DNA of 64,000 bases from the NCBI RefSeq assembly GCF_003426735.1, contig NZ_QVON01000002.1, positions 186,001-250,000 of the forward strand, given 5' to 3'. Positions within the stretch are counted from its first letter, which is position 1. Every line of letters begins with the position of its first letter. Below, one piece after another: positions 63,098 through 64,000 of this stretch. The notes under the pieces were generated by a model. The model was not told where the DNA came from. It saw only the letters and a list, made by a program, of their open reading frames with translations, and did not search any database. A program made the position numbers and the translations under genes. This stretch comes from Arenibacter sp. P308M17. Lineage in GTDB: Bacteria; Bacteroidota; Bacteroidia; Flavobacteriales; Flavobacteriaceae.

Positions 63098-63155
63098 TGG
63101 TTGCACTTTATGCAATTATTTTTCCTCACCCGGAATTGCCGAAAAGGCAGTCCCG

Positions 63156-63174
63156 ACCTCTCCCAAGGAGAGGT
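63156..63174. repeat. Perfect 8-bp hairpin after WYL regulator gene
   Basis: acctctcc-caa-ggagaggt, a stable hairpin in the gap between convergent genes. The same ctctcc...ggagag theme is a frequent short dispersed element in bacterial intergenic regions. It may end both transcripts. tgcc-gaaaa-ggca (63137-63149) lies beside it. Confidence 0.5.
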
Positions 63175-63200
63175 AAATCCGTCCGAACGGCACGGGCGGG
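63175..63200. repeat. Dispersed repeat copy matching 29183-29209
   Basis: aaatccgtcc...gggcggg, whose reverse complement aligns to 29183-29209 with two substitutions and one indel. It directly abuts the hairpin at 63156-63174, so hairpin plus tail may be one composite element. Confidence 0.45.
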
Positions 63201-63367
63201 CACAGATCAAAGGTTGGAGAATCTTTAGATTTATATGTGATTTAAGTCTAGTCAATAGGCAAAAAACGGATTTTAATGCTCATAGCCGCAAGTATTAAGT
63301 CAACGTTAAAACGATTGGTATGCATGGGTTCGACTGCAAACTATAAAACCAATATTTGGGGAAAGCG

Positions 63368-64000
63368 TTAAACGTTGTAAAGCGCCTCCATCAATTCATT
63401 TTTTTTGTTTCTGCTCAATGGCACCTGTCTTCCTTCAACTTCAATATTCCTGCTATTGAACTTTTCCACTTTTTCCAGATTCACTATGTAGGATTTGTGG
63501 ATCCTTAAAAATTTATCCTCGGGCAACTGTTTTTCAAAAGATTTCATTGTAGAAAGAATAACTATATTGCCCTCGTTGGTAACCACTTTAATATAATCCC
63601 CCAGCGCTTCAACCCATTTTATGTCATTCAAAACAACCTTGCGCTTTTTTAGGTTACTTTTTACAAAGATATATTCTTCTTCCTCGTTCGGCTTTTGCAT
63701 TTGTTCATGTCTTGCCACTGCCCGTTTTATGGATGCCTCAAAACGGGAGGAGGAAATGGGCTTGTAGAGGTAATCGGTTACGTCATAATCAAAGGCCTTC
63801 AAGGCATAGTCCGGTTTACCGGTAATTAAAATAACCTGTGGTGGGTTTGTCAGGGATTCCAAAAGATCAAAACCATTGATGATGGGCATTTCAACATCTA
63901 GAAAAATAAGGTCGATGTCATTATTTTTAATCCCATTATTGGCTTCAATGGCATTGCTGTACTGGGCTACCAGAGCCAGATTGGGATTCTTGTTCACTAA
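63368..64000 (-). CDS. LytTR-family response regulator, N-terminus beyond window
   Basis: The 3' part of a LytR/AlgR-type response regulator; the frame is still open at the window edge, and the receiver domain lacks its first strand and acidic pair, so ~25-40 residues lie outside. Visible are the phospho-acceptor in LIFLDVEMPIINGFDL, the Lys in YLYKPISSSRF and the C-terminal LytTR DNA-binding domain (EEEYIFVKSNLKKRKVVLNDI, WVEALGDYIKVVTNEGN, FLRIHKSYIVNLEKVEKF, VPLSRNKKNELMEAL). A histidine kinase of the LytS/YehU type is expected upstream, outside the window. Not named because the partner is unseen. Confidence 0.88.
   Translation of the reverse strand, partial: LVNKNPNLALVAQYSNAIEANNGIKNNDIDLIFLDVEMPIINGFDLLESLTNPPQVILITGKPDYALKAFDYDVTDYLYKPISSSRFEASIKRAVARHEQMQKPNEEEEYIFVKSNLKKRKVVLNDIKWVEALGDYIKVVTNEGNIVILSTMKSFEKQLPEDKFLRIHKSYIVNLEKVEKFNSRNIEVEGRQVPLSRNKKNELMEALYNV

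Noticed and set aside
63301-63365. ggttcgactgc, resembling a tRNA/tmRNA T-loop
   Set aside because: No flanking stems pair, and no acceptor or anticodon arm could be drawn.

Overview
This window looks like chromosome of a marine member of the Flavobacteriaceae (Bacteroidota), in the Arenibacter/Maribacter/Zobellia neighbourhood. The signs are two SusC/SusD pairs, a FecI/FecR sigma/anti-sigma pair, type IX secretion proteins (a CHU_C-type sorting domain and a PorP/SprF partner), TAnnTTTG-type promoter boxes and AT-rich leaders with few Shine-Dalgarno sites. Genus-level placement is inference. No tRNA, rRNA, CRISPR array, phage or IS transposase was seen.

Layout. 0.2-5.5 kb, minus strand: metallophosphoesterase, a secreted glycoside-hydrolase-like protein, an HpcH/HpaI aldolase and a D-2-hydroxyacid dehydrogenase. 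6.0-11.2 kb, plus: TetR regulator with an ABC/HlyD/TolC type I export operon whose ABC subunit has lost most ATPase motifs. 11.5-17.7 kb, plus: esterase, glycerate kinase, then a GC-rich block (PEP-hydrolase-like TIM barrel, cupin, large lipoprotein with a blue-copper domain). 17.9-19.4 kb: K+/H+-type antiporter. 19.7-28.6 kb: ECF sigma, FecR, STN-containing SusC, SusD and a LamG/Ig-like lipoprotein. 28.7-44.3 kb: a complete nitrate assimilation region (DUF7009-like protein, NarX-like kinase, DUF4202 protein, NirD, NirB, NarK, outer-membrane porin, NarL-like regulator, a nitrate reductase fused to an FAD/NAD reductase, and a rubredoxin protein with a nitrite-reductase-like body). 44.6-53.1 kb: a 2507-residue type IX adhesin and its PorP/SprF partner. 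54.0-60.6 kb: second SusC/SusD pair with two secreted endonuclease/exonuclease/phosphatase-family enzymes. 60.8-64.0 kb: a small conserved protein, DinB protein, WYL regulator and the 3' part of a LytTR response regulator cut by the window edge.

How genes work together. The aldolase, hydroxyacid dehydrogenase and glycerate kinase can form a chain from aldarate-type sugar acids to phosphoglycerate, possibly fed by the glycoside hydrolase. In the nitrate region NarK imports nitrate, the fusion enzyme reduces it and NirBD makes ammonium; repeated TACGTA sites in three promoters of this region suggest one regulator. The two SusCD loci are separate uptake systems: one is inducible through STN-FecR-ECF sigma signalling, the other lacks STN but shares a 24-nt hairpin element in its leader.

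The main points for a second look are the nitrate reductase fusion with its rubredoxin partner, the degenerate ABC ATPase, the shared SusC leader hairpin, a 12-bp stem enclosing two hairpins at 58.7 kb, the GC-rich block, and an ~115-nt dispersed repeat that ends at the start codons of two unrelated genes.
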